DNA of 64,000 bases from Ligula intestinalis (GCA_036362985.1 JAYGXS010000003.1:79602949-79666948); one strand, 5' to 3'; counted from the first letter of the stretch, positions 21,965 through 34,549 are shown. Program-made: numbers and translations. Notes: a model not told the origin generated them from the sequence alone.

Positions 21965-23240
21965 ATAGGAGCAGGTGGAAGGCACGCCCATGGGTTCGTC
22001 CATTTCCGAACTCATAGTAGAGGCGGTCATGCAACGGTTGCAGTCACTGCGTTTCCGACATCAGAGATCGAAATTCTGGGCTCTGTATGTGGACGACACC
22101 TTCGCCGTTATTGAGCGGGGTCAAGTGCTGACATTCAAGCAACCCCTAAACGCCCCCTCCCCGGGCACTCAAATAACGATGAAGGGAGAAGAAAACAGGC
22201 CTCTGGCCTTCCTAGATGTCCTCTTTTGCAGCAACGACGGCGGTGGCCTAAAAAAATAAAGTGTTGAGGCAAGAAATTAACACTATGCAAGTCCTGACGT
22301 ACAATAGCAACTACCCAACCGGTCACAAACGCAGCTGCCTAAGAGCGCTTTAACGGTGCGTTGAGACGCATTGCAGCGAAGCATAATACATAATTGCTGA
22401 ATTGCAACATCTTCGACGGGTACTGAGAGCGAATGGTTACCCGCACAATTTTGTCAACCAGTGCATACGCAAATGAGAGAAGAAGCCAAATCCAACTGGC
22501 CCAAACATTTGGTGGGCTCTTCCGTACGTGAAGAATGTATCGGAAGCGGTCAGCCGTCTACTCACCCCACTTGGAGTTGCATACAGGCCGGAAGCAACCA
22601 TCAGGCGCCAGTTCATGAGACCAAAAGACCCACTGCCACGGCAGGAAACGGCTGGAGTTGTTTACCGTACCTGGTTCACTTGTGGACAAAGCAACTTCGT
22701 CGGAGAAACCGGAAGGTTAATCTGGAAGCGAATGACTGAACATGCAACGGCGGTGAGGCAGAAAGACGCCAACTCTCAGATTGCAGCTCACTTGACTCAG
22801 CCAGATTTTATAGTTTAGTGAGGCCGAAATTCTCGCTTTAGTCATGGTTTTCAGGTCCCCACTCCATCAAAAAATGCAAAGATTTGGCATTCCCATACAG
22901 CGTCCTGGGACATTGCCTGAGCAAGAGAATCAGTCACTTGTGAAGGGCCGGGCCCAGCAACAACTCTGACGACAGCAGGCATAATTATCGCGACAATTAA
23001 TGAGTCGAATTGTCAATCCATTATCGCACCAATGAAGACTCCAAGCGGTGGCTACAAAAGTGGATAATTTTAACAAGCACGCGGATGGCCGCTACCAACT
23101 ATAAATTTCGTGTAATCTACGCGTGTTTTGCCCTTATCTGTTTATACTATCCTACCATTACCTATGTTTACGGATTCTCGACTGAATCCAAAACGTGAAG
23201 AAAATATAACTCTTGGTCCGTTGATCGCATCTTCTTTGAA
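21965..23240 (+). pseudogene. PLE family B-like, RT to 3' end
   Basis: The plus strand opens with EGTPMGSSISELIVEAVMQ, then the RT catalytic FWALYVDDTFAVIE and LAFLDVLFC, and a stop at 22257-22259. It continues in shifted frames: KRSCLRAL, ETHCSEA, NGYPHNFVNQCIR, then an open stretch 22528-22818 with NVSEAVSRLLTPLGVA, AGVVYRTWFTCGQSNFVGET, the endonuclease Arg, HATAVRQKDANSQIAAH. The frame fails in the C-terminal tail. The 3' end aligns to the family B terminus at about 23175-23240, but stem II of the hammerhead is deleted. At least three frameshifts make it nonfunctional. Confidence 0.85.
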
Positions 23241-23244
23241 ACGC

Positions 23245-24390
23245 TAGGTACTTGGTCACTGAACCGAATGCACTGCGACTGAACCACGGGTCCGTTGTCC
23301 CGCTGGCTGCGATTGGAGATACTAATCATTACATGAAGGGTGTACATAAATAGGGTTAGTAGACTTGGTTGTAAGCCAGGAATCTACATTCCAGTTTTCG
23401 TAGTCTTCACTAGGGTGTGCTAATCATTCCTTATTTGAGAATTTGCCTAAAATAATATCGAAAAAGCATCCGACCTTATAATTTTTACGATCTGTCAATC
23501 AGAACATACATCATTTAAAACGCCACAAGCGAAATAAGTAGTTGCAAACGTGGCACATTTATGCAAAATAATATTCATGTGTATTTAAAATGTAACGACT
23601 TTGAAGGGGCACATGAGACGCGAGTCCGCGGAGCGCCTTGGAATGCTCGGTTTTGGTTTAGAAAAATGGTAAAATAGTGCATGGAAGCAGATCAGGGTTC
23701 ATCAGGAGATGGACTGGAGTTCATGGATCTCCGTTATAGTGGAATCAGCGTTTTCAATCATTGACTTCCAGTGTGACAGTCCCGAGCCCTTTGATACCAG
23801 TTCGTTTCCGAGAACAACGAAGGCGATGGATTTGTCTGGTTAATTAAACAAAAGATAAAATCTTTAAGTGCTTATGTTAGTGAAAGTGATTACAAAATGT
23901 CAGAACAAAACTGCGTAATTAGTATATTCAAAGTCTGAATGGATTAGCGAAGCATTGGTAATTTCCATACCGCAGGGCCTCATTATCATATGATAAACTA
24001 ATAAGACAGCAATTTCGTTACAACCCCAGTCTCCACCAGCAGTTACTGACTTTTAGATGTTAAGCATCTGTATTATGCAGCTAATGTTCAGTCTCAATTT
24101 CTCCATTTCCAGCTGCTAATTTCTAAAAGGCTATAAATTACCTGAAGTGGTTCCACAGCCCGCGTCCTCCTAACGCGAGACGCCACAGACAAGATCACGT
24201 AGTGGCAATCTTGGTCGCCCAGTCGTGCTCGACCCAGAGCAATATTCCATGTCTGCTTGCATGCACAAAATTTGCCTTCACGCGACTGGGGCACACAAAA
24301 GCACTCGAAACTAGTCGGGCCAATCAGCTTCTTTAGGCTGACTCACACAAAGCAAACTTTGGGACTTTGTGACAATTCCCAAGCGAGGTG
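23245..24390. other. no gene seen
   Basis: AT-rich; nothing recognised. Confidence 0.3.
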
Positions 24391-24394
24391 GACG

Positions 24395-24680
24395 CAGACA
24401 GCTTAGTTGGCCGCTGTGACGACGCCACGCTCTCATAAGGCCCTCGCGGTCGAACGCCATGCCGGACCGAGTTTCAACTTCCACCTTACTCTTCTGTACC
24501 GAAGACATTGTTCCTAGCAATCTGCCTTTTCTAGGAGTTCTCTCATCTACTAAGAAACCGGGTCTGGAAGATCACAATCGTTCGGGTTAACCCTCTTAGC
24601 CTTAACACCGCGTGATAGAAGTTTCATGATTGGTCTACTTGACCTGCGAAATTGTGCGTGGCATTCAGTCGTTTGCCATG
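24395..24680. repeat. dispersed repeat R2, copy 3
   Basis: 24530-24640 matches 4130-4240. The upstream part 'CTGTGACGACGCCACGC' also echoes 4012-4030, suggesting the repeat extends 5' to about 24400. The minus frames at 24094-24520 have no domain. Confidence 0.5.
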
Positions 24681-24689
24681 TTTGCAAAA

Positions 24690-26335
24690 AACAGTTTGAC
24701 CATTATGACAGAATGCCAGCTTTTTCTTACGCTCCTTTGTCGCCACTTGTATAAAAACTAAAACTGATAAATACTTGGAATTGTTCATCGGAACTGGTGC
24801 AGTTGCTTGCTCATTAACTGAAATGCTCGTAGAGGGAACAGCTCGTAATCCGAGGCTCATATTTAGTTCAATTCTATCAACTTCCAGTGTCGAAATATGT
24901 TCTTCTGTGATTTGTCTATTCGATTTATGAATATGCGGGTGGTATACAGTCGGCTGCCAGGCTTACAAACTTGTAGGATGAGAGTCGTGACAGGAGGTTA
25001 GTTTTTCGGAATAAGAATATACGATCGCTGGATTTTGTCGAGAATCCTTAATCATAGGTAACCATAGAAAAGTGTGATACATGCACTGATAAGTGTGAAC
25101 GCTACATGCACTTTTAAAGTAACAGCTCCTAAAACTTTACTTAGTCGCTTGGCACATTCCCCTTTTTTCGCAAACAATTTTTCTCTGTTTCTCCTTTCAC
25201 CTTGTTAAAACCTTCTTACTTTACCAATCAGCTTTAGTGACAATGACTTGTGACCTTTCTGTACCAATTCAATTTCGTATTCTTTTCATTAGTTATTCTT
25301 CAACGCATTGGAGTGACTACAACTGATGAGCACTCCCGAAATGTTATGGATCCATTAAATTTTGCACTAATTAATATCTATAAATTCGCGCCAGTTAAAT
25401 TATGCTTTGCATTTTTGGTTGACCGAGGTTGACTTCTGCAAACTAATGACATGATAAACAAATATTATGATTTTACGTTTTCAATAAAAACATGTAAATT
25501 ATAGCACTTCAATATCTGGTTGGCTAGCTTAATGTTATTGCTCCAAAATCACAAACAAGATGCTATAAAGTGATTTGGTATACGGGAAAATGTGGTCCGT
25601 AGCGAGTGCTGTGTGATTCGTTTTATTTTTTTAGACATCCTCAAAATCTAAGACTTTAGAGTACCCTCCTTAGAATTGTTTATCGAATGTTCTGACTTGC
25701 GTGAAAGGCCTACAATCTTCGGCTGTTTCTTATCCATCCAACAGAACCACAGTTCATTCTCCTGTTTAGCCCAAACACCTAGCAATATTTGCTCGGCAGA
25801 CGGTATTGGTGAGAAGTGTAAGAGAAAATGCAAGACCCGTTTTGTGAGAATGGACATTCTGAGACATTCTTTGCACACAATATACTTGCAAGACGAGTAG
25901 GAGCTATAAAAATTGCAGTGAAAATTTAAAGAAAAGCTATTTCATAAAGTACGGCACATGACCGGCTGAAAAGCATCGTTAACCTATTATTGTTATCACG
26001 AATATTCCGGGCAGCAAGCTTTCGACTACTATTGTCAATCAAACCGCTCTTGTGTGGCGAAGGTAAGTTTAGTTTGTAAGCCTAAACAAATTATATGTGC
26101 ATCTTCTCATTTGCTGGCTCCTGTGAAGCAGAGTTAGTGCCTATCCAAAAGGATAAGGTACGCCTCCCTGTTTGGTTAAATATCAGGAAATCAAACAGCG
26201 TCATTTGTGCGCACATTGTTGATTCCTGACATCGTGTTTCCTCCAACGAAAACGTGCGAGGGATTTATCTGGTTGCCTTAAACTACCCTGTGTCCATGGG
26301 TAAGCGTTTGCTAGCAATGGGCATAGGCGGCGGTT
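24690..26335. other. no gene seen
   Basis: AT-rich. The opposed frames at 25648-25900 mirror each other and are probably chance. Confidence 0.3.
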
Positions 26336-26344
26336 AAAACATTT

Positions 26345-26500
26345 AAAAATGGTTCTTGTGTGCAAAAGATAATATAATGTTTCTGCTTCTGTGTCCTTCT
26401 CGTGTCTCTGATGATGAATCCGCGACGGATGTCGAAACGTAAGGCGAATAAACGTATTGTCCCAACGATCGAGTCTCCTTCTTCTCAATATTGTAACCTC
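26345..26500 (+). mobile_element. solo PLE family B 3' end
   Basis: Only the terminal region is present: about 60 bases of 3' untranslated sequence, the hammerhead, 'GCGAATAAACGTATTGTCCC', a GATCGAGTC segment and 'CTTCTTCTC'. No protein-coding PLE sequence precedes it. Minus-strand frames across it (26201-26614) are shadows; the same apparent peptide (IRLTF..PSRI..Q) recurs wherever this non-coding motif occurs. Confidence 0.65.
26403..26446 (+). ncRNA. hammerhead-like ribozyme, PLE family B, intact core
   Basis: CTGATGA at 26408-26414, stem II as in the 7963 copy, GAAA at 26434-26437, then ACGT with A at 26441 in place of C as H17. A is tolerated at that position in the hammerhead consensus (UH). 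Confidence 0.6.
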
Positions 26501-26769
26501 TAGCGTGCACGGCGAACGGTGGCTTATCTGCATGCACTCACCTTCACCTCCACCCGGAGCGGATTCAACAAAGTCGCACTGTCGCTGAAGCAGCCACTCC
26601 TGCCCTATTTGCATGACTCATTTTTTGTAAAGTGAACAGTATTGACCGAATGTGTTAAATTTCACTCCGTTTCTGAATCGACGCGAATTAATCGAGAACA
26701 CGCCTATGCTCGCTTAATGCTACTTCAAGACTCAATTGACCGAATTGCTAAAAATTCGCGCCCTGGGTG

Positions 26770-26860
26770 GGAGTCAGGGGAAGGTTTTGCGCAGCCAACG
26801 CTCTACTATTGATCTTCGAGGCTCACTATGAGCCGTGAATTTAATCACACCCCCACCTTA
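26770..26860 (-). mobile_element. SINE-like repeat S2, minus-strand copy
   Basis: The reverse complement reads 'GGTGTGATTAAATTCACGGC', 'GAAGATCAATAGTAGAGCG' (box A-like) and 'TTGGCTGCGCAAAACC'. This parallels 13905-13975 base for base in many places. Box B is degraded. Confidence 0.5.
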
Positions 26861-26868
26861 CCGCTCGT

Positions 26869-27096
26869 ATGGAATCCAATAAAACGGATAGAGTAAGCGA
26901 ACCGCGCAGACCGGATATCCTAAGCAAACATCTGGAATCCGCCGTGACGACTACTAGCTTACATAATTATAAGAAAAGTTTGGCAGATTTTAATAATTCA
27001 GTTAACGAAATTGTGAAAAATTTGCGGCCTCGGTGTAAACTCAATGGTAGGGAATTGGCTGCCCAAAACTCCTCCCCAATGGGTGGGTTCCACTAA
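26869..27096 (+). other. unrecognised 75-codon open frame
   Basis: Encodes a hydrophilic peptide (SKHLESAVTTTSLHNYKKSL, then ADFNNSVNEIVKNLRPRCK) with helical character and no identified domain. Composition is more protein-like than most frames here. It lies between an S2 repeat and a decayed PLE family C end on the opposite strand. It might be the N-terminal part of a retroelement protein or chance. No splice sites were identified. Confidence 0.2.
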
Positions 27097-27109
27097 CACG
27101 GAGGACGGG

Positions 27110-27245
27110 AATTTTCCTCAATTGAGTCCACTTAATCATTATAATCTGCGAAAACTTCCCATCAGAGAATTCTGAAGAATATCTGGCAAGCATGCGCAGC
27201 TTCCGATAAATGGTCCTTGGGCCATTATATTTATATACTGAGGGG
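27110..27245 (-). mobile_element. PLE family C terminal fragment, strongly decayed
   Basis: The minus strand reads 'TATATAAATATAATGG', a broken hammerhead, 'TTGCCAGATATTCTTCAG', then 'AATTCTCTGATGGGAAG', following the order of the better copy at 49810-49735. Confidence 0.45.
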
Positions 27246-27249
27246 ATAA

Positions 27250-27660
27250 AAATAAAATGCTGACAATAATGTTAATCGTTACAGCCAAATTATTCATGAG
27301 AATAGGGGTGGGGTTGATAGTACTCTGCTGCCAAATCCTACTACGTAGAATGATTTGATGATATTTTTATTACGTTTCTACACTAAATGCATTTTCTACT
27401 TAATAAAATTGACAAATTTATGCAAAATCTATCAGGAAACAGATATCTAAAGGGGTATTGGACGCATAACTATGTCACGGTGACTTTCAGAAAGAGCTAA
27501 CACGCGTTTCACTAACATGCTATCTCATGCAAGTATTCGCTTATCACTGTACTTATGACAGCGTCAAAAGGCACTAGAAAATAAAGAGACATTGTGCCTC
27601 CGGAATAGAATGCTGTCCTAAAGCGTTGGCTTGACTCAAAACCTCGTGTGATAAAGTCTC
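27250..27660. other. no gene seen
   Basis: AT-rich; nothing recognised. Confidence 0.3.
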
Positions 27661-27664
27661 TACC

Positions 27665-27880
27665 ATATTTCTTTCATCATCCCCGGACGAGGAAGAAGAA
27701 GATGAGACGATTTCTGGGACTGAGGTCTATTTTAGCTAAGGTTTCAAAAGCGTTCTCGCTTCCATCGTCAGACAGTGGTCTCTGTTCTCTTTTTCGCATC
27801 AGATAAATGTGTCCGACCACTTGCCTTGGCTTATGCCTTTGCATCAATCTCCCTCATCCGGGGATGACGAAAGAAATTTT
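27665..27880. mobile_element. PLE family D solo ends, head-to-head pair
   Basis: A minus-strand family D terminus (27849 to 27665) includes a decayed hammerhead. CTGACGA is at 27771-27765 and GAAA at 27745-27742, but CCTT follows instead of CGTC, so helix III is lost. Immediately right, from 27850, a plus-strand copy of the extreme terminus 'TCCGGGGATGACGAAAGAAA' appears. It pairs as an inverted repeat with 27667-27688. The two tips therefore face outward with about 160 bp between. Confidence 0.6.
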
Positions 27881-27884
27881 TGAT

Positions 27885-29575
27885 CTGGACCTCGAATTTT
27901 CGCGCATATTAGTCTTTACCATAGCGGCATCTTCTACTGAGTATACTCTAGAATTCGATTTTCGACTGCAATAACTGCGTGTTATTGCAGCTGGCAAGGT
28001 TGCAACGCCTACAGCCTGTTGAAGGACCATTAAGAGTGGTACAAAATTTCGCAAAACGATGGAAACACAGGGTCGATCATTATTTGCATTGAAATATTTG
28101 AGCAATCTGGCTTGATAGTAAGTTTAATTTTTGTTCCTCAACTAAAAGAGTCATTTCTACAAACAAAATATTTAAAGGCGAAAAAATTATCTCGAAATAC
28201 ACGTTACATGTTGAAGATACGAAAAACGAAGTGATGCAGAAATGCGACCGATATAAGTCGTTAAAGCGCCCCTTAACAAAAGCAAGCATAATGTGTTCTT
28301 AATTACTATTGATTTCAAGTCCCAATTAAGTTTAAAAGCTCTGTCACCCGCTAAGCAAAAACCTAATTGGGAGCCAAACCCAGTGAAAAATTTCCTGTGA
28401 AGACAACTGATTCCAGCACGGTTCGCGTTTTCGGCCCACCGAAGGAACACTAGTGAAAAATACCACTCAGGTGCGTCGTTTTCCTTTGTGGCACTCCCAT
28501 ATGTGGTTGAGCAAAATAAATGTTCGGTCACCGTTATATTCTGACTCTAGACTTAGCAGCAGTAGTAAATAAATAAGATCCCTGCACTTAAGGCCATAAT
28601 AATCAACGGTACCTTTCAACGTCGTTCCATCCTTAACTTGCTAATAACCTACTCTTTAGACTATGAGGGAGAAAAACGTACTATATCAGAAAATTTGCTC
28701 ATTATTGTACGACACTGCATAAAAACTATTTCGACTCTGACAGTTATGTCTCCTAACAAAGTATGGGCACTGCTATGGGCTCCCCCCAAAATCATTTTTC
28801 ACTGGTCAAATAGTCCTTCAAATAAAGTAGCATTTTCTGTTCACCATGCCTTACACAGCTTTCTGGGCTCTTCATGTCAACATCGTGTCCAACATTATCT
28901 TAAAAACGGACATTGAGTAGCTCAATGACTTATTGCACTGAGTAGGCTTGGTAATGCAGTTCAAAATAGAGGCAAAGAAAACAGGCAACTCCCTTCATCT
29001 GACAGATGGCGTGAACCACTTTATCAAAAAATGCCTTTCGAACAGATGGATAGCCTACATACCAAGCTAACAGACGACTGCGAACGAAGCAGAATCCGGA
29101 AATCTGGAGTGTCATTCGCTTAAGAAGGCATAAGCAACTTACCGTAAGCAGCCACCATTCTCACCGTTTTTTTTAAGAATCGAAGGACACGATGCCACCG
29201 AAGGAAACCTTGGCAGTTACCCAAAATTATATTGCTACAAGGGGGAATACTTTGGGCGTTTTGAGAAATTTTCAGATCCACTCACAGTAACACAAATTTA
29301 TAACTCGGAGACTGTAAATTGGCCATATTTTTGCTCCTCAGGGAACTGAAAACGCGTTACATAAGGATGCCAACCACATCAACAGGCGTATTGACCTACC
29401 TGTCGATTATACATTCGTGCGTTTTTAAAGTTAACGAGGCGCAGAGCAAAATGCCCACGTTGAACTTAATAAAGCCGCACAGACAGAGCCTGATGACGAA
29501 ACCATCCGGCCATGCATAGCAAGCACTTTACCGAACAGCGACAGCGACTCAACTGTTTTCCTTCCCTTCCTGCCG
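27885..29575. other. no gene seen
   Basis: Nothing recognised. The frames at 28187-28531 and 28638-28916 have no domain, and the latter mirrors no conserved family I know. Confidence 0.3.
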
Positions 29576-29578
29576 TGA

Positions 29579-29800
29579 TAACTGGTAACACAGGCAGATA
29601 AACTGATCACTGAAGGACCAAAACAGCGAATAAAAATCGAGCATGCCGAATGAGACAAGCAGGCTTTGACAGGCCACTTTCCGGTCTATTCGATTAACTG
29701 TAATTGTCACTTTCGTAAGCGGCAGTGAGCTATATTTCCGGTGAGCTTAGCTTATCCTTACCCCAGATCATTACTTAGTCAGCTACGCCGCAGAAATAAA
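29579..29800 (+). repeat. tandem pair, unit 1
   Basis: Shared with 29919-30148: 'ACAGCGAAT..AAATCGAGCA', 'GACAAGCAGG.T.TGACAG.CCACT', 'CCGGTCTATTCGATTAACTG' (CTGGTCTGTTCGGCTAGCTG in unit 2), 'TTTCCGGTGAGCTTAGCTTAT' and 'CATTACTTAGTC'. Offset about 340 bases. Non-coding. Confidence 0.65.
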
Positions 29801-29918
29801 CTTCAACAGGCAAGGTACCTTCGTAGAACACAAAAAAGCCACACAGCTGCAATCCGACGAAGAACTCGCCGGACGAAGAATAAGAGACAACCTTCCCCAA
29901 TCAAGGGGATGATTCATT

Positions 29919-30148
29919 AGGCACGCAGCTACACTGACCAGCGAAGGTCCCAGACAGCGAATTTAAATCGAGCACTCAAAATATGACAAGCAGGTTGTGA
30001 CAGACCACTGCCTGGTCTGTTCGGCTAGCTGCAGTTGTTACTTTTGCAAGCGCCGAAGCACTCCGAAGTGTCCACCTATTAATATCTACGTTCCGGTGCG
30101 CTTTTCTTATTCCCCAAATCATTACTCAGTCTGCCTTGCGGACTTAGT
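29919..30148 (+). repeat. tandem pair, unit 2
   Basis: Second unit of the direct repeat starting at 29579. The spacer (29801-29918) is not duplicated visibly. Confidence 0.65.
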
Positions 30149-30149
30149 A

Positions 30150-30764
30150 GGAAGCCGGATTAAGTGGCGTCGGCGCTATAAGCTGATTGCTGTGCCTCTT
30201 CTCACAACAAATGGCTGTTTAAGTCATTTTTCCTGCCTTAGATGTAGGCAGAGGATCAAACCAGAAAGATGACGGAAGTTGAGCTGGCTTTCTGAGTACT
30301 GGGTTTCCGAGCAATCAGATTACTCATTGACGCTAATTTTATTGTTAAGAAAACCGTAAAAATTCAACTCAGTTAAATCAGCGTGTCTGCTTTGCGGCGT
30401 TTGTTAGTGATAGCAGAGATTGGAGTATTGCTTTTTCACTTTTCAGGAATTGCTGTTCCGTCTCTAATTGACATTCCGAAAAAAAATCATCTACTCATTA
30501 TCCATATTTATGTTATGAAATGATCTAAAAATTGTCGTACAACTGAATCCGATGAAGGTGCCTCTGGAATTTCAAAATATTAGCCGATGAGTAGGATATG
30601 CGACTGCTGAAAAAAGAATTTTGATGGCGGGATCCTTTTAGATTCCCAGGGTTACACGTAATCGAGATCAATCACGAGAGTCTGAAGTGTGGCTTAACGG
30701 TAAATGCGGGTTTCTCTTTAAAGGCGTTTTCAGTTTCAACTAATTACGTAATCGGGCTTGTAAG
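30150..30764. other. no gene seen
   Basis: Nothing recognised. Confidence 0.3.
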
Positions 30765-31060
30765 GTAAAACCAAATGCAGCACTATCGTAGAATGTTTCC
30801 GTCATGTCGGAATGCTGGCTTTTAAACGAGTTTCTTCAACTTCCTATGCGTAAACTAAGGTATATAAAAACTGACAACATGCGTAATATGCATGCTCTCA
30901 TTGACGTTTAACGCATTTTGTGGAAAATATGCAAACACATATTGTTTCGTGTATTCATGTGATAGTGCACTACGACTTCCTTAAATGTTATAATTTTATG
31001 AGGTTTTTTTCAGATTTAGAGAATGTGTTAAATTGCTGAATATATTTCAATCCTACCCAC
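30765..31060 (+). mobile_element. fold-back element F, single arm
   Basis: 'GCAGCACTATCGTAG', 'CGGAATGCTGGCTTTTAAAC', 'GAGTTTCTTC' and 'CGACTTCCTTAAATGTTATA' match the arm at 60985-60600 read on the minus strand. Confidence 0.5.
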
Positions 31061-31064
31061 TGCT

Positions 31065-32075
31065 ATACTGTTGATCAGAGCGTTCAAATCACAAGCAGAA
31101 AACATTTAACCTTATGTAAACGACGCCAATAGAAAGGCGTCGCATAGTACCGACAAAAAGCAGCAATGGATATGGGCAACCTCGAAGACATTTCAAGCAG
31201 CAGCATCAAATTAAGTAGTATGAAATTTCGTGGTCTGAAAACATGTGATCATTCGCCACTTTTCGAAGACTGATAAGCCCACTTTCTACAAGCAACGCAT
31301 TACTAAAAGGATGCCTTTTTGAAGCTCTCTTATAGCTATCCTATTGAAAAACGCTAAAAACGTCACCGCTATCGTTCCTTATTCACGGGAGAGTTACCTG
31401 TTTGACCGCACTCGTAGTGTTCATTGCCAAAGGTTAAGAACGTGAGCGCTAGACTAAGTCGCATATAATATGCGTTCATCGGCCTTTATCTTCGACACCC
31501 CTGATGATGTCGTAAACAGAGGATCCAAAACGGAAGGTAGATAAGTCCTCTTTTACAACAGACCCAACGGCTCCTGCCCTACTGTTTACGGGAAGTGGTT
31601 ATTTGTCGTTGCAGCACGAGCATAAACGCTGATATAAATCTAGTAAACGCTCAATGAAAAATGATATCTCATTCTTTTTATTTGTCATAGTTCTGCTAAA
31701 AATGGTCATCTCCACGATTAAAAAGTCGCAGCGAGGGGATTTACAAGTAGTCACTGCAGATAATTTATTTTGGTCAAACCGGCATATGATGTAGATGAGC
31801 TAGAAATATTCTGCATCAAAAATGGAAAAGAATAAAACATTCAAATAATATTAATTTATCTCAACAATAATGTTTATGATAAAGGCCTGACTAAAAAAAC
31901 ATCAGTTTTTCTTCCTGAAGAATAATTTCCACAGCAGCTGTTATATGGGCACTTGGTAAACTATCTGGTTTTCTTCTATTCAGTTATACTCGGGAGGCCA
32001 TCTGATCATTCATTTAAGCGGCCATACACTATGGCGAGTGATTCAAGAAACATTCTGCAATTTAAAAAAGACCAG
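31065..32075. other. no gene seen
   Basis: AT-rich; nothing recognised. Confidence 0.3.
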
Positions 32076-32079
32076 ATAT

Positions 32080-32480
32080 CATTCGCAAAACCAACATTGA
32101 GTACGGTCGCAATACTGTTCATCATGCAGTCCAGTTTCAATTATTTTCAGTCATGCTAGGATGCCAGCTGTGCTATGAGCTTTTTTCTGACCACTGCAAA
32201 AAAACTAGCCCTGTAAAAAATGGCTACTTGAATAGTTTGCATTTTTATCATTGATTTTGACTGCTTCTTAAAATTCAAATACATATATGATGGAAAGCAT
32301 GCAGCAAAATATCCTTGAGTGTACTTATTTCATAGAAAAGTACGCTTTTTTTAATGTTATTCTTAAAGGAAGAGTTTTCTTTTGTTTTAAAGAATTCTCA
32401 AATGCTGAATGATTTTGAAACCTACTGGCTGCTGGATTTGAATTCAAGTTTTTTAAAGTGAATTATGCGTTCATCCTGAT
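32080..32480 (+). mobile_element. fold-back element F, single arm
   Basis: Starts 'ATCATGCAGTCCAGTTTCAA', then 'AGGATGCCAGC', 'GAGCTTTTTTCTGACCACTG', 'AAAATGGCTACTTGAATAGT', 'ATTGATTTTGACTGCTTCTT' and 'GAAACCTACTGGCTGCTGGA'. This is the full arm order, close to 11180-10860 (minus). Confidence 0.6.
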
Positions 32481-32484
32481 TGAG

Positions 32485-33570
32485 AAAAAGCACGTTCTTG
32501 CCTACAGTTTGAGGATGTGGTTGCATAATTCTCGTATAATTCCGCGATAGGCATGGACCATGTTGTATAGGCCACCGGTCTTTTTTCAAATTGTGGAATG
32601 TTTCTTGCTGCAATCGCTATACTATACGTCTATAAAGAATGCCGAAGCTCTTCATGAATCCTTCTATATATGCGTTATTCGCGCAGACTCCAACACGAAA
32701 ACCGAAGCCATTATCGCCTCGATTAGGACCTTAAGCGATGATCACGATAGTTGTTTATCACAGCTCTTATGCGTCGCGTGGTCGAAAATGCGTATCCGCT
32801 AGAAAAAACAACACCCCGAAAAATGTTGGCAATGAATGTGCATTTAATAAACTTAAAATAAATAACGAAAAATGTGAACATTTACTAATGCGTTATTTTG
32901 ATATATTTCTGACGGATGACTGCCTAGTTCACATTTTTGTAAAGTAAGTCCAGATAAAAACCAGAAATGTTTTTGGTCAAATGCAATAATATGGCACGTT
33001 TTTCGCGTCACATCTTACCGATAAATCCTTGTCGTACGAGTACAATTCGGACGTTAATGTTCAAAGGATCGTCGATTTTGGAAAAAGTGAAAGACTCGTC
33101 AAAGCTCCTCCTCTGTTCGAGTAATTGTGTTCGTTTGTTTTTAAGCAACTTCCCCTGGATGCCCTTGCATACAACTACTTTTGCGTATACAACTAAGGAG
33201 TGAAAAGGAAAAGTTTGGCATGTTTTATGTAAGACAATATTGTACCGGATAAATCATGTGTAAATTACCTGCATGTCGTCAATAGTTACTTATTCTAGAA
33301 AAGTAGTAAAAACGAATAAAATATATACCTGCATTTATTTCAGGTCGTATGTATTCGGAGTTTTAGACTAACTTGCAAATTATTTTCGTGCTATTTAGAG
33401 GATGACGAATAAGATATATTCTTGGAACTTCAAAGCGTAACATATGAGCTGTATGCATGAGATTGAACACCATTTGATTGATGAACATTCACCCGACTGC
33501 TAACAAAACACATCTGCCTGCTGTGTCTTGGGTCCCGCCAGAGGTTCTGACAGCCGAAGCAGCTCGTCAT
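32485..33570. other. no gene seen
   Basis: Short frames at 32560-33203 show no domain. Confidence 0.3.
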
Positions 33571-33574
33571 ATAG

Positions 33575-33765
33575 GCAGATACTAGTACCGGCAAAGACAG
33601 AGGAAACTGAAATGACCTTATGGCTTATAAGTCGTCGTCAGCCAGTCATATCCAGACCCAAGTGGCGTCCCGGCCCAGCTTCGATCTCGCGACCTTCTTG
33701 ATCAGAGTCAAACGCCAGACAATTGAGTCACAAGCTTGCTGTCTGGCCACTATCTTGGAATGATT
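33575..33765 (-). mobile_element. tRNA-derived SINE-like repeat S1, best copy
   Basis: On the minus strand a tRNA-like head (GACTCAATTGTCTGGCGTTT as box A region, GGTCGCGAGATCGAAG as box B region) is followed by the body 'GGATATGACTGGCTGACGAC' and 'CTTATAAGCCATAAGGTCAT', then 'CAGTTTCCTCTGTCTTTGCC'. The body recurs at 36640, 36930 and 21300. Confidence 0.55.
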
Positions 33766-34149
33766 TTAATCCCTCCAGCTTGCTCGAATTCTATCCGGAA
33801 ATATCCATACGCATCCCCTAGTTAAATATATACGCCTGAACGAACAAACTATATCGTATTTATAGTGGCCAGAATTCAGTTCTTGTTTAATGTATTTGAA
33901 AAACGTATAGTAAAATTTGCGATATAAATTATATTATATTTTATGTTTACTCCGAGCGCACATCTTTAAGTCAGCAGTTCATTTTCTATATCATATAAGG
34001 CTAACAGAAACTGGGGAATGAGTTTTTGATTGGAATAAACTTCTTAATTTGGTTTTTTTAACTTTATCATCGGGAGGCGTAATCTTTAGCGAGTTCGATT
34101 GTTTTCGAACATCGATTTTGAAGTAGTATCATTTCGATCGTCTGAAAGA

Positions 34150-34320
34150 ACGGTTGCTTTTTAAAAGTGATTTTTAAATAGGATCCACTTTTTATTGATT
34201 TTTGATGCCTTTATAAATTCAAATTCAAGATAACAGTATACCAAAATATCATTGCTTTTACTCATATGGCAGTACATTACGACAACTCCAAAGAGTATAG
34301 TCAATGCAAGTTTATCTTTC
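34150..34320 (+). mobile_element. fold-back element F, partial arm
   Basis: 'CACTTTTTATTGATTTTTGA', 'TATAAATTCAAATTC' and 'CTCATATGGCAGTACATTAC' match the interior of the arm seen at 60985-60750 (minus). Confidence 0.45.
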
Positions 34321-34324
34321 AGTT

Positions 34325-34548
34325 TTAGGAACGATTGTAAATTGTCGACTTTTTCTTAAACTTTCATGTGGTTATGCTTTTATTTGAGGTTTATTTCCTA
34401 CATGCTATACACAGTCCGACCAAAAAAATCGCATAATTCTCCACAATATGAGAATGAGGACACAAAAGGCCAAAAATATTTTGCAATGAATGGGCAAAAT
34501 GTTGTGCACTTTCAAGGCAACAATAATAAATTGAAGGGTGCATTACTT
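34325..34548. other. no gene seen
   Basis: AT-rich; nothing recognised. Confidence 0.3.
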
Positions 34549-34549
34549 A

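Noticed and set aside
26201..26614. 137-codon minus frame
   Set aside because: It crosses the non-coding family B terminus and hammerhead. A similar peptide appears at 59474-59707 for the same reason, so it is a shadow of the ribozyme DNA.
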